Source: Streptomyces sp. NBC_01471
GTDB lineage: Bacteria; Actinomycetota; Actinomycetes; Streptomycetales; Streptomycetaceae
Direction of reading: 5' to 3'
Assembly (NCBI RefSeq): GCF_041438865.1
Contig: NZ_CP109450.1
Span: forward strand, 5,148,501 to 5,212,500
Length of the DNA: 64,000 bases
A program made the position numbers and the translations under genes. The notes under the pieces were generated by a model, which made no database searches, was not told the origin of the DNA, and worked only from the letters and a program-made list of their open reading frames with translations. This document shows, piece after piece, positions 7,989-16,912 of the stretch (position 1 is its first letter; every line of letters begins with the position of its first letter).

Positions 7989-9503
7989 ATGACGCTTCCG
8001 GTCTTCGAGGAGTACGAGCCTGCGAACGACTGCGGCTGTGCGGGGTGCATCGAGCGCCGCCGCGCGGCCTCCCGCCCTCTCTCGCTGAGAGAGGGCGGCC
8101 ACCCGGCGGCCCACGGCGCGCGGCGCGCGCTCGTGCTGGCGACCGCCGCCGGGGTGGTACTCGGCGGGGGGACGGCGGCCGCCGCCGTGCCGGACCCCGG
8201 CGGCCAGGGCCAGGAGCCGTCCGCGGCGCCGGTCGAGCCCACGCAGCTGCCCGCCACCACCAGGTCGGCGATCATCAGCCGCGCCGCGAAGTGGGTGGCG
8301 GCGAAGGTCCCGTACCGCATGAACAAGAAGTGGAAGGACGGATACCGGCAGGACTGCTCCGGCTTCGTCTCGATGGCCTGGGGTCTGGAGGGCAGCGAAT
8401 GGACCGGAAACCTGGCCCAGTACGGGGTGCGGATAGACAAAAGTGATCTCCAGCCCGGCGACATCCTGCTGTTCCACAACCCGGCGAACCCCAACAAGGG
8501 CTCCCACGTCACCATCTTCGATGGCTGGACCAACTCGGCCCACACCTATTACCGGGCGTACGAACAGACACGGCCGCACACCCGCGTGCAGTCCACTCCG
8601 TACGCCTACTGGTCCCACTCCAGCCGCTACGTGCCCTACCGCTACAAGGGGCTCAGGACCGGCAGCGGCGGTTCCCGGTCGGCCACCGCCTACCCCGGGG
8701 CGAAGTCCTTCGGGAAGGGTGCGAAGAACGCGAACGTCACCCGGCTCGGCCGGATGCTCGTCGCACGCGGCGGCAGCCGGTTCTACCGGCAGGGCCCCGG
8801 CCCGCGCTGGGGCGAGGCGGACCGCCTGGCCACGCAGGCGTTCCAGCGGGCCCAGGGGTGGACCGGCTCCGACGCGGACGGGCGGCCCGGCCCCGCCACC
8901 TGGGCTCTGCTCGTGACGGGCGGCGGCAAGAACATCCCGGGCGGGGGGAAGAGTGGCACCACGGGTGGCAGGACCGGCACGGGTGGCAGGACCGGCGCGA
9001 GTGGCGGCCGTGCCACCGGCGGCAGCGGTGCGGCGGGCCCGACCAGTACCGCCGTTGCTGCCGGTGCCGCCACCACCGCCAGCAGCACCAGCAGCCCGGC
9101 GGGTACGGGCAGCCCGGCCGGTACGAGCGGCCCGGCCGGTCGCGTCGGGGTCAGCAGTCACAACGCTCACCACCGTCCCGCCAGTACGAGCAGCACCGCC
9201 AGCACCGCCAGTACAGGCAGCACCGCCGGCCCGAGCAGTGCCGGGGCGCGTACCACGGTGAGCACACCTGCCTATCCCGGTGCCGCGTTCTTCAAGCCGG
9301 GGCGGTCCGGCCCCCACGTGGAGCAGCTCGGCAAGCAGCTGGTGAAGAAGGGCTTCGGCAAGTACTACACGGCCGGCCCCGGATCCCGGTGGACCGAGGC
9401 GGACCGGCGCAATGTCCAGGCGTTCCAGCGGGCCCAGGGATGGACCGGCAGGGCGGCCGACGGATATCCCGGCCCCGAGACATGGAGGCGACTCTTCGCA
9501 TGA
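7989..9503 (+). CDS. Secreted NlpC/P60-like hydrolase with two peptidoglycan-binding domains
   Basis: 504 residues; GGAGGGG lies about 8 nt upstream of the ATG. The N-terminus starts with a Cys-rich CGCAGC segment, then a hydrophobic signal or anchor region at about 45-64 ending AAAAVP. Residues about 90-220 form an NlpC/P60-like domain with the catalytic-type motif QDCSGFVSMAWG and HVTIFDGW as the histidine region. Two copies of a PG-binding module follow, at about 235-305 and 430-504, each with WGEADR/WTEADR and AFQRAQGWTG, separated by a Gly/Ser/Thr/Ala low-complexity linker. Predicted extracellular cell-wall endopeptidase or binding protein. Its stop overlaps the next start (ATGA). Confidence 0.8.
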   Translation: MTLPVFEEYEPANDCGCAGCIERRRAASRPLSLREGGHPAAHGARRALVLATAAGVVLGGGTAAAAVPDPGGQGQEPSAAPVEPTQLPATTRSAIISRAAKWVAAKVPYRMNKKWKDGYRQDCSGFVSMAWGLEGSEWTGNLAQYGVRIDKSDLQPGDILLFHNPANPNKGSHVTIFDGWTNSAHTYYRAYEQTRPHTRVQSTPYAYWSHSSRYVPYRYKGLRTGSGGSRSATAYPGAKSFGKGAKNANVTRLGRMLVARGGSRFYRQGPGPRWGEADRLATQAFQRAQGWTGSDADGRPGPATWALLVTGGGKNIPGGGKSGTTGGRTGTGGRTGASGGRATGGSGAAGPTSTAVAAGAATTASSTSSPAGTGSPAGTSGPAGRVGVSSHNAHHRPASTSSTASTASTGSTAGPSSAGARTTVSTPAYPGAAFFKPGRSGPHVEQLGKQLVKKGFGKYYTAGPGSRWTEADRRNVQAFQRAQGWTGRAADGYPGPETWRRLFA

Positions 9504-10768
9504 CCGAGACGACAGCAGCCGGTGGGCACACCGAGCTCGGGGGGCAGACGGGACCGGCCGGACCAACGGACGTTCCCAGGGGGCCGGTTGCACCGGTCGA
9601 GCCCGTCGAGCCGGCCGGGACGACGTGGTTCGGGGAGCCGGCCGGGGACCGGCCGGCGATGCGCAGGACCGCGGTCATCATGAACGAGTCCACGACCGAG
9701 ATCCCGGTTCACCTGTTGTTCCGTGACGATGCCCCCGGGGCCGTGGCGACACCGGCCCGGACGGTCGGCCGGCCCGCCGGCCACCCGGGGGGTCCGGCCG
9801 GCCGGAAGCGGCAGCCGACCCGGACGGACAGCCGCGTCCAGGGCTCCGGCAGGTCCGCGCCGTCCGCCGACCCCGGGCTGGCCGAGCGCCCCGGGGCCTC
9901 GCTGCCCGGCGCCGCCGCGCTGCTCGGCGGCGCCGTCGCGCTCGTCGGTTTCGCGGTGGTGCTCTGGAGGGCCGGGGCGGTTCCGGCGCCGGTGTCCGCA
10001 CTGCTGCGGCTGGACGCGGTGCCGTACGACGGGATCGGGCCGGAGGTGGGCGCGGTGCTCGCCGTGCTCGGTGCGCTGGCGCTCCTCGCCTTCGGCGGGC
10101 TCGGGCGCGGACGAGTCGGCCACGCGTGGGTCCTCTCGCTCTTCGGTGACTACCGGGGGAGCGTGCGGCGGACCGGGCTGGTGTGGACGAGTCCGCTGGC
10201 GCTGCGCCGCCGGGTCGACGTACGGCTGCGGCACTGGCGCAGCGAGCCGCTGCCCGCTGTCGACGCCGACGGCACGGCCCTGCGCGCCGTCGTCCTGGTG
10301 GTGTGGCGGATCAAGGACACGGCACGGGCCGCGTACGGGGTGGAGAACCACGAGGCGTATCTGTGCGAGCTGGTGGAGGCCGCGATGGCCCGGGTCCTCT
10401 CCCAGCTGCCGGCCGACGCCTTCCATGAGGACGGGCCGACGCTGCGCGACAGCGAGGCGGTCGGTGACGCGCTGACCCGGATGCTGAAGGCGGAGGCGTT
10501 CCCGGTGGGCATCGAGGTGTTCTCGGCGCAGCCGACCCGGATCGAGTACGCCCCTGAGGTCGCGGGCGCGATGCAGCGGAGCCGGGTCGCCGCGATCGAC
10601 GCCCGGCACCGGGACACCGTGCTGACCTCGGTGGTGGACGCGGTGGACGACACGGTGACCCGGCTGACCACGCGCGGCCTGGTCGAGCTGGACGTCTACG
10701 AGCGCAACGCGCTCGTCAGGGATCTGACGGTCGCCTTCTACGCGGGGCGCGGCGGCACTTCTTCCTGA
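9500..10768 (+). CDS. SPFH/band 7 membrane protein
   Basis: 422 residues, coupled to the upstream cell-wall protein by a 4-nt ATGA overlap. A Pro/Gly/Thr-rich disordered N-terminus of about 130 residues is followed by two membrane helices (about 133-158, GAAALLGGAVALVGFAVVLW, and 180-202) and then an SPFH domain (about 205-400: GLVWTSPLALRRRVDVRLRH, AVVLVVWRIKDTARAAYGV). SPFH proteins oligomerise into membrane scaffolds that organise proteases or lipid domains. The role here may be to position the co-expressed wall hydrolase; that is inference. Confidence 0.75.
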   Translation: MTETTAAGGHTELGGQTGPAGPTDVPRGPVAPVEPVEPAGTTWFGEPAGDRPAMRRTAVIMNESTTEIPVHLLFRDDAPGAVATPARTVGRPAGHPGGPAGRKRQPTRTDSRVQGSGRSAPSADPGLAERPGASLPGAAALLGGAVALVGFAVVLWRAGAVPAPVSALLRLDAVPYDGIGPEVGAVLAVLGALALLAFGGLGRGRVGHAWVLSLFGDYRGSVRRTGLVWTSPLALRRRVDVRLRHWRSEPLPAVDADGTALRAVVLVVWRIKDTARAAYGVENHEAYLCELVEAAMARVLSQLPADAFHEDGPTLRDSEAVGDALTRMLKAEAFPVGIEVFSAQPTRIEYAPEVAGAMQRSRVAAIDARHRDTVLTSVVDAVDDTVTRLTTRGLVELDVYERNALVRDLTVAFYAGRGGTSS

Positions 10769-10783
10769 GCCTTCTTCCTGAGC
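10758..10783 (+). repeat. 13-bp tandem duplication over a stop codon
   Basis: CTTCTTCCTGAGC occurs twice in tandem (10758-10770, 10771-10783). The first copy contains the TGA of the SPFH gene. Confidence 0.85.
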
Positions 10784-10818
10784 CTCCTGCCGGGGAACCC
10801 CTGCACTTCTCCTGGAAT

Positions 10819-10888
10819 TGGTGCAGACCTGTGTTTGATATGGACACGGCGAACTGACGTCCATACTCTGAGCCTTGGTCTAGACCGC
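10819..10888. promoter_or_regulatory. chi-box/dre sites upstream of the LPMO gene
   Basis: Two DasR-type elements: TGGTGCAGACCT at 10819-10830 (11 of 12 to the Streptomyces chitinase promoter repeat TGGTCCAGACCT) and TGGTCTAGACCG at 10876-10887, a near-perfect core of the dre consensus. Both lie 40-110 nt ahead of the LPMO start. Predicts repression by DasR relieved by glucosamine-6-phosphate. Confidence 0.8.
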
Positions 10889-10929
10889 AGCTCGGCACAC
10901 CGAACTCCCCACGTTCCGAGGAGTGCAGC

Positions 10930-11529
10930 ATGCGCAAGAAAATAGGTGCGGCCGTGGTCGGCCTCGCCGTGGCGGGCGTCTCTCTGCTCGCCACCGGCAG
11001 CGCCAGCAGCCACGGATACACCGACCAGCCCATCAGCCGCCAGAAGCTCTGTGCCAACGGCACCGTGACCAACTGCGGTGCCATCCAGTACGAACCGCAG
11101 AGCGTCGAGGGCCCCAAGGGGTTCCCCGGCGCCGGGCCCGCCGACGGCAAGATCTGCTCCGGCGCCCACGACGACTTCGCCCAGCTCGACGGTGCGAAGG
11201 CACCGAACGGCGGCGCCTGGCCCACCACCAAGCTCACGGGTGGTCAGGCGTACACCTTCCGGTGGCAGTTCACCGCCCGGCACGCCACGACCGACTTCGA
11301 GTACTTCATCACCAAGAACGGCTGGGACGACTCCAAGCCGCTCACCCGGGCCGACCTCGACCCGCAGCCGTTCATGACGGTCCCGTACGGCAATCGGCAG
11401 CCGCCCGGCACCGTCTCGCAGCAGGGCACCATCCCCACTCAGAAGACCGGCCACCACATGATCCTGGCCGTGTGGAACATCGCCGACACGGGCAACGCGT
11501 TCTATGCCTGCTCGGACGTCAGCTTCTGA
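10930..11529 (+). CDS. AA10 lytic polysaccharide monooxygenase (chitin-active type)
   Basis: 199 residues. Signal peptide 1-27 ends at ASS so that His28 becomes the mature N-terminus. The copper histidine brace is His28 (HGYTDQP) and His118 (FTARHATTD), with axial Phe191 (GNAFYACSDV). Single-domain enzyme without a separate CBM, like the small CHB-type chitin-binding proteins. It oxidatively cleaves crystalline chitin (cellulose activity cannot be excluded) outside the cell. AGGAG about 8 nt upstream supports the ATG. The two dre/chi boxes upstream agree with a chitin role. Confidence 0.92.
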   Translation: MRKKIGAAVVGLAVAGVSLLATGSASSHGYTDQPISRQKLCANGTVTNCGAIQYEPQSVEGPKGFPGAGPADGKICSGAHDDFAQLDGAKAPNGGAWPTTKLTGGQAYTFRWQFTARHATTDFEYFITKNGWDDSKPLTRADLDPQPFMTVPYGNRQPPGTVSQQGTIPTQKTGHHMILAVWNIADTGNAFYACSDVSF

Positions 11530-11531
11530 CG

Positions 11532-11559
11532 GTGTGTTTCCGACCGTGTGTTTCTGACT
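11532..11559 (+). repeat. 14-bp imperfect tandem duplication after the LPMO stop
   Basis: GTGTGTTTCCGACC followed directly by a copy differing at two positions (11532-11545, 11546-11559), starting 3 nt after the stop codon. Confidence 0.75.
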
Positions 11560-11570
11560 GCTCCGGACCG

Positions 11571-11598
11571 TTCAGTTCTGACGGTTAGTCAGTTAACC
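11571..11598 (+). promoter_or_regulatory. Candidate leaderless promoter with palindrome for the acyl-CoA ligase gene
   Basis: Inverted repeat GGTTA-6-TAACC at 11583-11598 ends 9 nt before the ATG. It overlaps a possible -10 (TTAACC, 11593-11598), with TTCAGT 16 nt upstream as a weak -35. No Shine-Dalgarno is seen, consistent with a leaderless mRNA and an operator over the promoter. Confidence 0.4.
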
Positions 11599-11607
11599 TG
11601 CGGCGCC

Positions 11608-13266
11608 ATGAGGAGCGCAGATACCTTCGCGGAGCTCGTACAGCGTCAATGGGGCGATCAGCGACCCGGGTTGAGCTCCGGTGACCTGGTCCTGAGCCAC
11701 CATCGCATCGCCTCGGGTGCTGCCGCGCGGGCCGCGCTTCTCGTGGACCTGCTCCCGGCCGGAGCCGAGCCCCACATCGGGGTGCTGCTCCACAACACCC
11801 CGGAATTCCCGCTCTGGCTGAGCGCGGCGGCCCTCGCGGGGGCCGCCGTCGCCGGGATCAACCCCACCCGGCGCGGGGCCGAACTGGCCCGCGACATCGT
11901 GCACACCGAGTGCCGCGTGCTGATCACCTCGCGGGAGCTGCTGCCGCTGCTCGACGGTCTGGACCTGCCGGGCGTACGGATGCTGGTCACCGACTCCGAC
12001 GCGTACCGCGAACTGCTCGCCCCGTACGCGGACGCCGTCCCCGGCGAAGCCGTCGCGGCGCCGGTCTCCCCGGCCGCGCGGATGCTCCTCTACTTCACCT
12101 CGGGCTCCACGGGCGCTCCCAAGGCCGCGATCTGCACCCAGGGCCGGCTGGCGGCGGCCGGACAGTCCCTGGTCGGCCACTTCGGAACCGACCGGGACGA
12201 TGTCCACTACATCTGCATGCCGCTGTTCCACGGCAACGCGGTGATCGCCAACTGGGCCCCCGCCGTGGCGGGCGGCGCGGCCGTCGCGCTGCGCCCCCGG
12301 TTCTCGGCCTCCCGCTTCCTGGACGACGTACGGGCCCACGGCGCCACGTACTTCACCTACGTCGGCCGCGCCGTGCAGTACCTGCTGGCCACCCCCGAGC
12401 GCCCCGACGACCGGGTGCACCCACTGCGGACAGGTTTCGGTACGGAGGCGGGGGCGGTGGACGCGGCACGCTTCGCCGAACGGTTCGGTGTGCGGCTGGT
12501 CGAGGGGTACGGATCGTCGGAGGGCGGCGCGGCCGTCCAGCGCACCCCCGACACACCCCCGGGCGCGATCGGCCGGTCGGCGCCGGGTGACGACCTGGCG
12601 GTGGTCGACCCGGACACGCTCGGCGAGCGGCCCCGCGCCGTCTTCGACGAGCGCGGCCGACTCACCAACGGGACCGATGCGATAGGGGAGTTGGTCAACC
12701 GGGGGCCCAACCCCTTCGAGGGGTACTGGCGCAACGAGGCCGCCGACGCCGACCGCAGGCGCGGTGGCTGGTACTGGACGGGCGACCTCTTCTACCGCGA
12801 CACCGCGGGCTTCCTCTACTTCGCGGGCCGTACGGACGACCGGCTGCGGGTCGACAGCGAGAACCTGGCCGCCGCCATGATCGAGAACATCCTCGCCCGC
12901 TGGACGGACGCGGTGGCGGTCGCGGTGTACGCGGTGCCCGACCCGGTGGCGGGCGACCAGGTGATGGCTGCGCTGGCCCTGCGCGAGGGAGCCGCTTTCG
13001 ACCCGGTGGCCTTCGCGGACTTCCTGGGCGAACAGCCCGACCTGGGAACGAAGATGGCGCCCGCCTACGTACGGATCGTCCCCGCGATGCCGGTCACGGC
13101 GACGAACAAGGTGCACCGTGTGGGCCTGCGCAGGGAGGGGTTCCGCTGCGGCGATCCGGTGTGGCGGGCGGTGGACGGCGCGTACGGACGGCTGACGGCG
13201 CAGGACGTGGAGCGGCTGGTGGCGGAGTACGGGGCGCGGGGACGCGCCGACCTGCTGGCCCGGTAG
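11608..13266 (+). CDS. AMP-binding acyl-CoA synthetase (FadD17-like)
   Basis: 552 residues from ATG 11608. Adenylate-forming superfamily: P-loop YFTSGSTGAPKAA (about 164-176), A5-type motif VEGYGSSEGG, A7 motif GGWYWTGDLFYRD and the C-terminal catalytic lysine region TATNKVHRVGL. Length and the missing N-terminal insertions resemble FadD17 and short FadD ligases. It activates a carboxylic or fatty acid as acyl-AMP and then acyl-CoA in the cytoplasm. The chain length is not predictable. No SD sequence; see the preceding promoter entry. Confidence 0.85.
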   Translation: MRSADTFAELVQRQWGDQRPGLSSGDLVLSHHRIASGAAARAALLVDLLPAGAEPHIGVLLHNTPEFPLWLSAAALAGAAVAGINPTRRGAELARDIVHTECRVLITSRELLPLLDGLDLPGVRMLVTDSDAYRELLAPYADAVPGEAVAAPVSPAARMLLYFTSGSTGAPKAAICTQGRLAAAGQSLVGHFGTDRDDVHYICMPLFHGNAVIANWAPAVAGGAAVALRPRFSASRFLDDVRAHGATYFTYVGRAVQYLLATPERPDDRVHPLRTGFGTEAGAVDAARFAERFGVRLVEGYGSSEGGAAVQRTPDTPPGAIGRSAPGDDLAVVDPDTLGERPRAVFDERGRLTNGTDAIGELVNRGPNPFEGYWRNEAADADRRRGGWYWTGDLFYRDTAGFLYFAGRTDDRLRVDSENLAAAMIENILARWTDAVAVAVYAVPDPVAGDQVMAALALREGAAFDPVAFADFLGEQPDLGTKMAPAYVRIVPAMPVTATNKVHRVGLRREGFRCGDPVWRAVDGAYGRLTAQDVERLVAEYGARGRADLLAR

Positions 13267-13346
13267 TGGCTCCGGCCGCGCCGGGAGCCGGGTGGAGGCG
13301 GAAGCGGGGGGACGTCGGGCCCGCCGCACCCTTCCCCGGGTGCGCG

Positions 13347-15263
13347 TCAGCCGATGCCCATGATCACGTAGGGCTCACCGGGGCCGGGCGGGCGTATCCA
13401 GGACATCGACTCGAAGGAGTGCAGCCGGCCCTTGGTGAGGGCGAGGCGCGGCAGAGCGACTCCGTACCGGTCGGCGATGGCGTCCAGGGCGCGGGCAGCC
13501 GCAGCCGTGTGGGCGGCCGTGCCCGGGGAGTCGAAACCGAGCGGGCCCGGGGCCAGTTCGGCGGGAAGGTCACCGGAACTGTCCTCGATCATCCCGTCCC
13601 GCACCGTGAACGCGTACAGCGGCGTCCCGCCCCGGGCGGCCGACACATGGAAGAGCGGGGTGTCCCGGCCCGACTGGCCCCACACCACGATCGCCCGGCC
13701 GCCGCGGGCGGAGGCGGCCCGCGCGGGGGAGACGAGCCGGTCCGTGGAGAACCCGTTGGGGCTGTCGTCGATTCCGAAGCTCCAGCCCGCCCCCGCCCGT
13801 CCGACGCTGAGCAGCGCCTTGTCGTCGTAGCTGGAGGAACTCCGCCGGCCGGGGCGGTGGTGACGGCTGACGTCCCAGCGCCGCAGTGGCGGAGAGAGGG
13901 CTGTGCCGGGTGCCGATCCGAGGAGGGCGGGCAGTTCCTCCGGGGCGACCCCCTCGACCAGGACCATCCGGTAGTCGCCGGGTGATGACTGGCCGGGTCG
14001 CAGCCCTCCGGGCCGTGCGAGCCAGGACAGGCCGCCCGGGTCCTTGTCGCAGGCAGGGGCCGGGGCCGGGCCCCGTTCGCCGCCGCGCGGGGTCGCCAGC
14101 AGTTCCAGGCGCCGCCGGGTGGTGAGCAGTGGGGCGAGCACAGGGTCGGCGAGCAGGCCCACCGGGGCGATGTGGTCGGGGCCGAGCGGCTTCCACACCG
14201 GGACCGCGGCGCGCAGGATCCGCCAGGCGCCATCGGTGTCGCCCCAACGGGCCAGCTCGCGCGCCTCGTCGACCGCCTCGCCGAACCCGCCACCGGGCCG
14301 GTAGCGGTACGTCCCCTCGCTCACCTCGCGCAGGATGTCCGCCGCTGCCTGCGCGGTGTCGGGGAAGAGCTCGGGGTCGGCGAAGTGCCGGCCATCCATG
14401 GGGCGGCCGCCGCCCGGGTGAGCAGTGGCGTGCAGGGGGAGCAGCTCGGTGAGGAAACGGGGGTTGTCCGGGTGCGGGAGCTGCCTGCCATTCGCGTGTC
14501 GCCCGCCCAGCTGCCCGATCTGGTGCAGGAGCTCGCTGGCGTGCGGCCGGCCGTACTTCTGGGCCTCTTCCAGGAGCCGGGCCGCCTCTTCGTGACGGCC
14601 GCGCAGCGCCGCCGTCCGGGCCGTGTCCACGGCGGCGTCCTGCGCGCGGGTCGTCTCGTTGACGAACGCGGGGGCGCCGTCCTGCCCGTCCCGGCCGCTC
14701 TCCAGTTGGTGGAACTCCTGGTGCATGGCGACCATGAACGCCGCGAACGACGGGTACCGCTCGGGGTCGGAGGCCCGCCAGTGCGCCCACACCCGCACCG
14801 CCCACTCGCCGTCCGGTCCCACGTCCTCCGGGTCGAGCAGTACGTAGGTGGCGTCCGACTCGACGTCCAACTGGAGCCCGCGGGACCAGAGTCCGACCTG
14901 CGCCCGGACCTCCTCCGGACCGTCCTCGTCGCCCCAGAGCTCGTCGAAGTCTTCACCGAGGCCGCTCGTGTCCTCGTGCCAGCGTGCCTCGCGTGTGCCG
15001 GCCAGCGTCCAGACGAAACCGCCCGCGTGCCGCCAGCCGTCACTGACCCGCAGGAACTCCCGGTAGGACGGCGGCATTTCATACCCGAGCCGTGCCTCCA
15101 TGGCGGCGATGTCCGCCCCCGTGGCGGGGGCGACGCCGAGCCATCTGCGCTGCCGGTCCTCGGCATCGTCCGGGCTCAGCTCCCCGAAGTCGCCCTGGGC
15201 ATCGGCCCATTCCTCGCTCCACCGGGTGAGGAAGCGCCGCCAGTCGAAAGTCTCCGCGTTCAT
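13347..15263 (-). CDS. SMI1/KNR4 family protein with long C-terminal extension
   Basis: 638 residues starting MNAETFDWRRFL. The N-terminal 190 residues carry the SMI1/KNR4 (SUKH) fold: IAAMEARLGYEMPPSYREFL, then LRVSDGW and SFAAFMVAM. A helical middle part (about 200-260) is followed by a region with RYRPGGGFGEAVDEA and a C-terminal domain (about 430-638, LSVGRAGAGWSFGIDDS) of unknown function. SUKH proteins are often immunity proteins of toxin systems, but no toxin gene is adjacent. The same frame stays open for another 1.7 kb upstream, through the efflux gene, but that part is antisense-like and non-coding. Probably a separate transcript from the efflux pump 92 nt upstream. Confidence 0.7.
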   Translation of the reverse strand: MNAETFDWRRFLTRWSEEWADAQGDFGELSPDDAEDRQRRWLGVAPATGADIAAMEARLGYEMPPSYREFLRVSDGWRHAGGFVWTLAGTREARWHEDTSGLGEDFDELWGDEDGPEEVRAQVGLWSRGLQLDVESDATYVLLDPEDVGPDGEWAVRVWAHWRASDPERYPSFAAFMVAMHQEFHQLESGRDGQDGAPAFVNETTRAQDAAVDTARTAALRGRHEEAARLLEEAQKYGRPHASELLHQIGQLGGRHANGRQLPHPDNPRFLTELLPLHATAHPGGGRPMDGRHFADPELFPDTAQAAADILREVSEGTYRYRPGGGFGEAVDEARELARWGDTDGAWRILRAAVPVWKPLGPDHIAPVGLLADPVLAPLLTTRRRLELLATPRGGERGPAPAPACDKDPGGLSWLARPGGLRPGQSSPGDYRMVLVEGVAPEELPALLGSAPGTALSPPLRRWDVSRHHRPGRRSSSSYDDKALLSVGRAGAGWSFGIDDSPNGFSTDRLVSPARAASARGGRAIVVWGQSGRDTPLFHVSAARGGTPLYAFTVRDGMIEDSSGDLPAELAPGPLGFDSPGTAAHTAAAARALDAIADRYGVALPRLALTKGRLHSFESMSWIRPPGPGEPYVIMGIG

Positions 15264-15355
15264 GCCGGTGATCCTGGCACCCGGCACTGACAGCCGCCCT
15301 GACCAGCAAGGTCCGGGTGGGCCAGGCCGCCGGCCACATCGTCGGGCGACTTCTG

Positions 15356-16912
15356 TCAGGACCTCTGAGCCGCCGGCGCCGCTGCCACAGCGGCCTCGTG
15401 CCCCACCGCGTTCCTCCGGTCCCGCAGCAGCACCACGGTCAGCACCGCCCCCGCCAGCAGCAGCACCGCGCCGCCCGCCGCGGCGAAGTGCATCCCGTGC
15501 ACGAAGGCCGCCCTTGCCAGATCCACCAGACCCGGGCCCCCCGCGGCGCGGGCCCCGCCCAGCGTCTGCCGTGCCTGGCCGGGCGCCGACGCCGGAATGC
15601 CGGCGCGGTAGACCGCCGTGCCGATCGAGCCGAGTACCGCCATCCCCATCGCCCCGCCGAATTCCTGCCCCGTCTCCAGGAGCGACGCAGCCGAACCCGC
15701 CTTCTCCGCGGGGGCCGTGGCGAGTGCCATGTCGGCGACCAGCGCCATCACGGTCACGATGCCGCAGCTGCTGACGGCTGCACCGGCCAGCAGCAGCCAC
15801 AGCGAATCCGTACCGGTGAGATCCAGTACAGCGAACCCGGCCGCCGCGATGACGAAACCGGCGGCCACCACAGAGGACCGCCGCACCCGCTGCGCGACCG
15901 CGGTGGCGGCCGGCGCGGCGATCCCCACCGCGACCGAGGGGGCCATGGACCAGAGGGCGGCCTCCATCGTGCTCATCCCCAGCACCGACTGGAGGTACTG
16001 CGTGGTGAAGTACGCGGACCCCATCATGGCGAACGCGGCCAGCGCGTTGAGCGTGATCCCGGCGCCGAACCCGCGCTCGCGGAACAGCGCACGACTGATC
16101 ATCGTGGAGCGGCCCGAGCGCTGCCGCCGTACGAAGACCGTGCCCACGGCCGGCCCCGCCAGGACGCACAGCAGCATCGGGACACCGAAGCCGTGCGCCG
16201 CCATCTCCTTGACGCCGTAGATCACCGGAAGCACGGCCCCCATCGACAGCGGCACGCTCAGCAGATCGAATCTGCCGGGGCGCGGGTCCTTGAACTCCGG
16301 CACCAGGAAGGGGACCAGGACCAGCAGCAACACCATCGCGGGCACGTTGATGAGGAAGACCGAGCCCCACCAGAAGTGCTCCAGCATGACGCCGCTCATC
16401 ACCGAACCGAGCGCGATCCCACCGGCCATGGCACCCGACCAGACGCCGACCGCCCTTGAGCGCTGCTTCGTGTCGGTGAACATGGTGCGGATCAGGGCCA
16501 TGGTGGAGGGCATCAGCGTCGCCCCGCCGATGCCGAGCACGGCCCGTGCGGCGATGAGCATCTCGGCGCTCTGCGCGTACGCGGCCCCGACGGACGCCAC
16601 GCCGAAGGCCGCGGCCCCGAACAGCAGCAGCTTCCGGCGGCCGATCCGGTCGCCCAGCGAGCCCATCGTGATGAGCAGCCCGGCCAGCGCGAAGGCGTAG
16701 ATGTCGAAGATCCAGAGCTGCTGGGTGCTGCTCGGGTCGAGCTCCCGGGTGATGGACGGGATGGCGAAGAACAGGACGGACACATCCATCGAAACCAGCA
16801 GGAGCGGCAGCAGCAGGACGACGAAGGCGGTCCACTCCTTGCGCCCGGCGCGGGCGGCCAGGCCCGCCGGGCCGGTGGGGCCGAGCCGCGTGCCGCTTGC
16901 CTCTGCGTCCAC
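15356..16912 (-). CDS. DHA2 (EmrB/QacA-type) MFS efflux transporter
   Basis: About 518 residues with 14 predicted membrane helices. Motif A is visible as MGSLGDRIGRRKLLLFGAAA and motif C-like GIGGATLMPSTMALI. Drug/proton antiporters of this family export hydrophobic cations, antibiotics or their own metabolites. Start assigned to GTG 16912 (MDAEASG) since no in-frame ATG occurs near the conserved N-terminus; the SD is weak, so the start is uncertain. The TetR gene lies 297 nt upstream on the same strand but controls the divergent SDR more obviously. Confidence 0.85.
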   Translation of the reverse strand: MDAEASGTRLGPTGPAGLAARAGRKEWTAFVVLLLPLLLVSMDVSVLFFAIPSITRELDPSSTQQLWIFDIYAFALAGLLITMGSLGDRIGRRKLLLFGAAAFGVASVGAAYAQSAEMLIAARAVLGIGGATLMPSTMALIRTMFTDTKQRSRAVGVWSGAMAGGIALGSVMSGVMLEHFWWGSVFLINVPAMVLLLVLVPFLVPEFKDPRPGRFDLLSVPLSMGAVLPVIYGVKEMAAHGFGVPMLLCVLAGPAVGTVFVRRQRSGRSTMISRALFRERGFGAGITLNALAAFAMMGSAYFTTQYLQSVLGMSTMEAALWSMAPSVAVGIAAPAATAVAQRVRRSSVVAAGFVIAAAGFAVLDLTGTDSLWLLLAGAAVSSCGIVTVMALVADMALATAPAEKAGSAASLLETGQEFGGAMGMAVLGSIGTAVYRAGIPASAPGQARQTLGGARAAGGPGLVDLARAAFVHGMHFAAAGGAVLLLAGAVLTVVLLRDRRNAVGHEAAVAAAPAAQRS

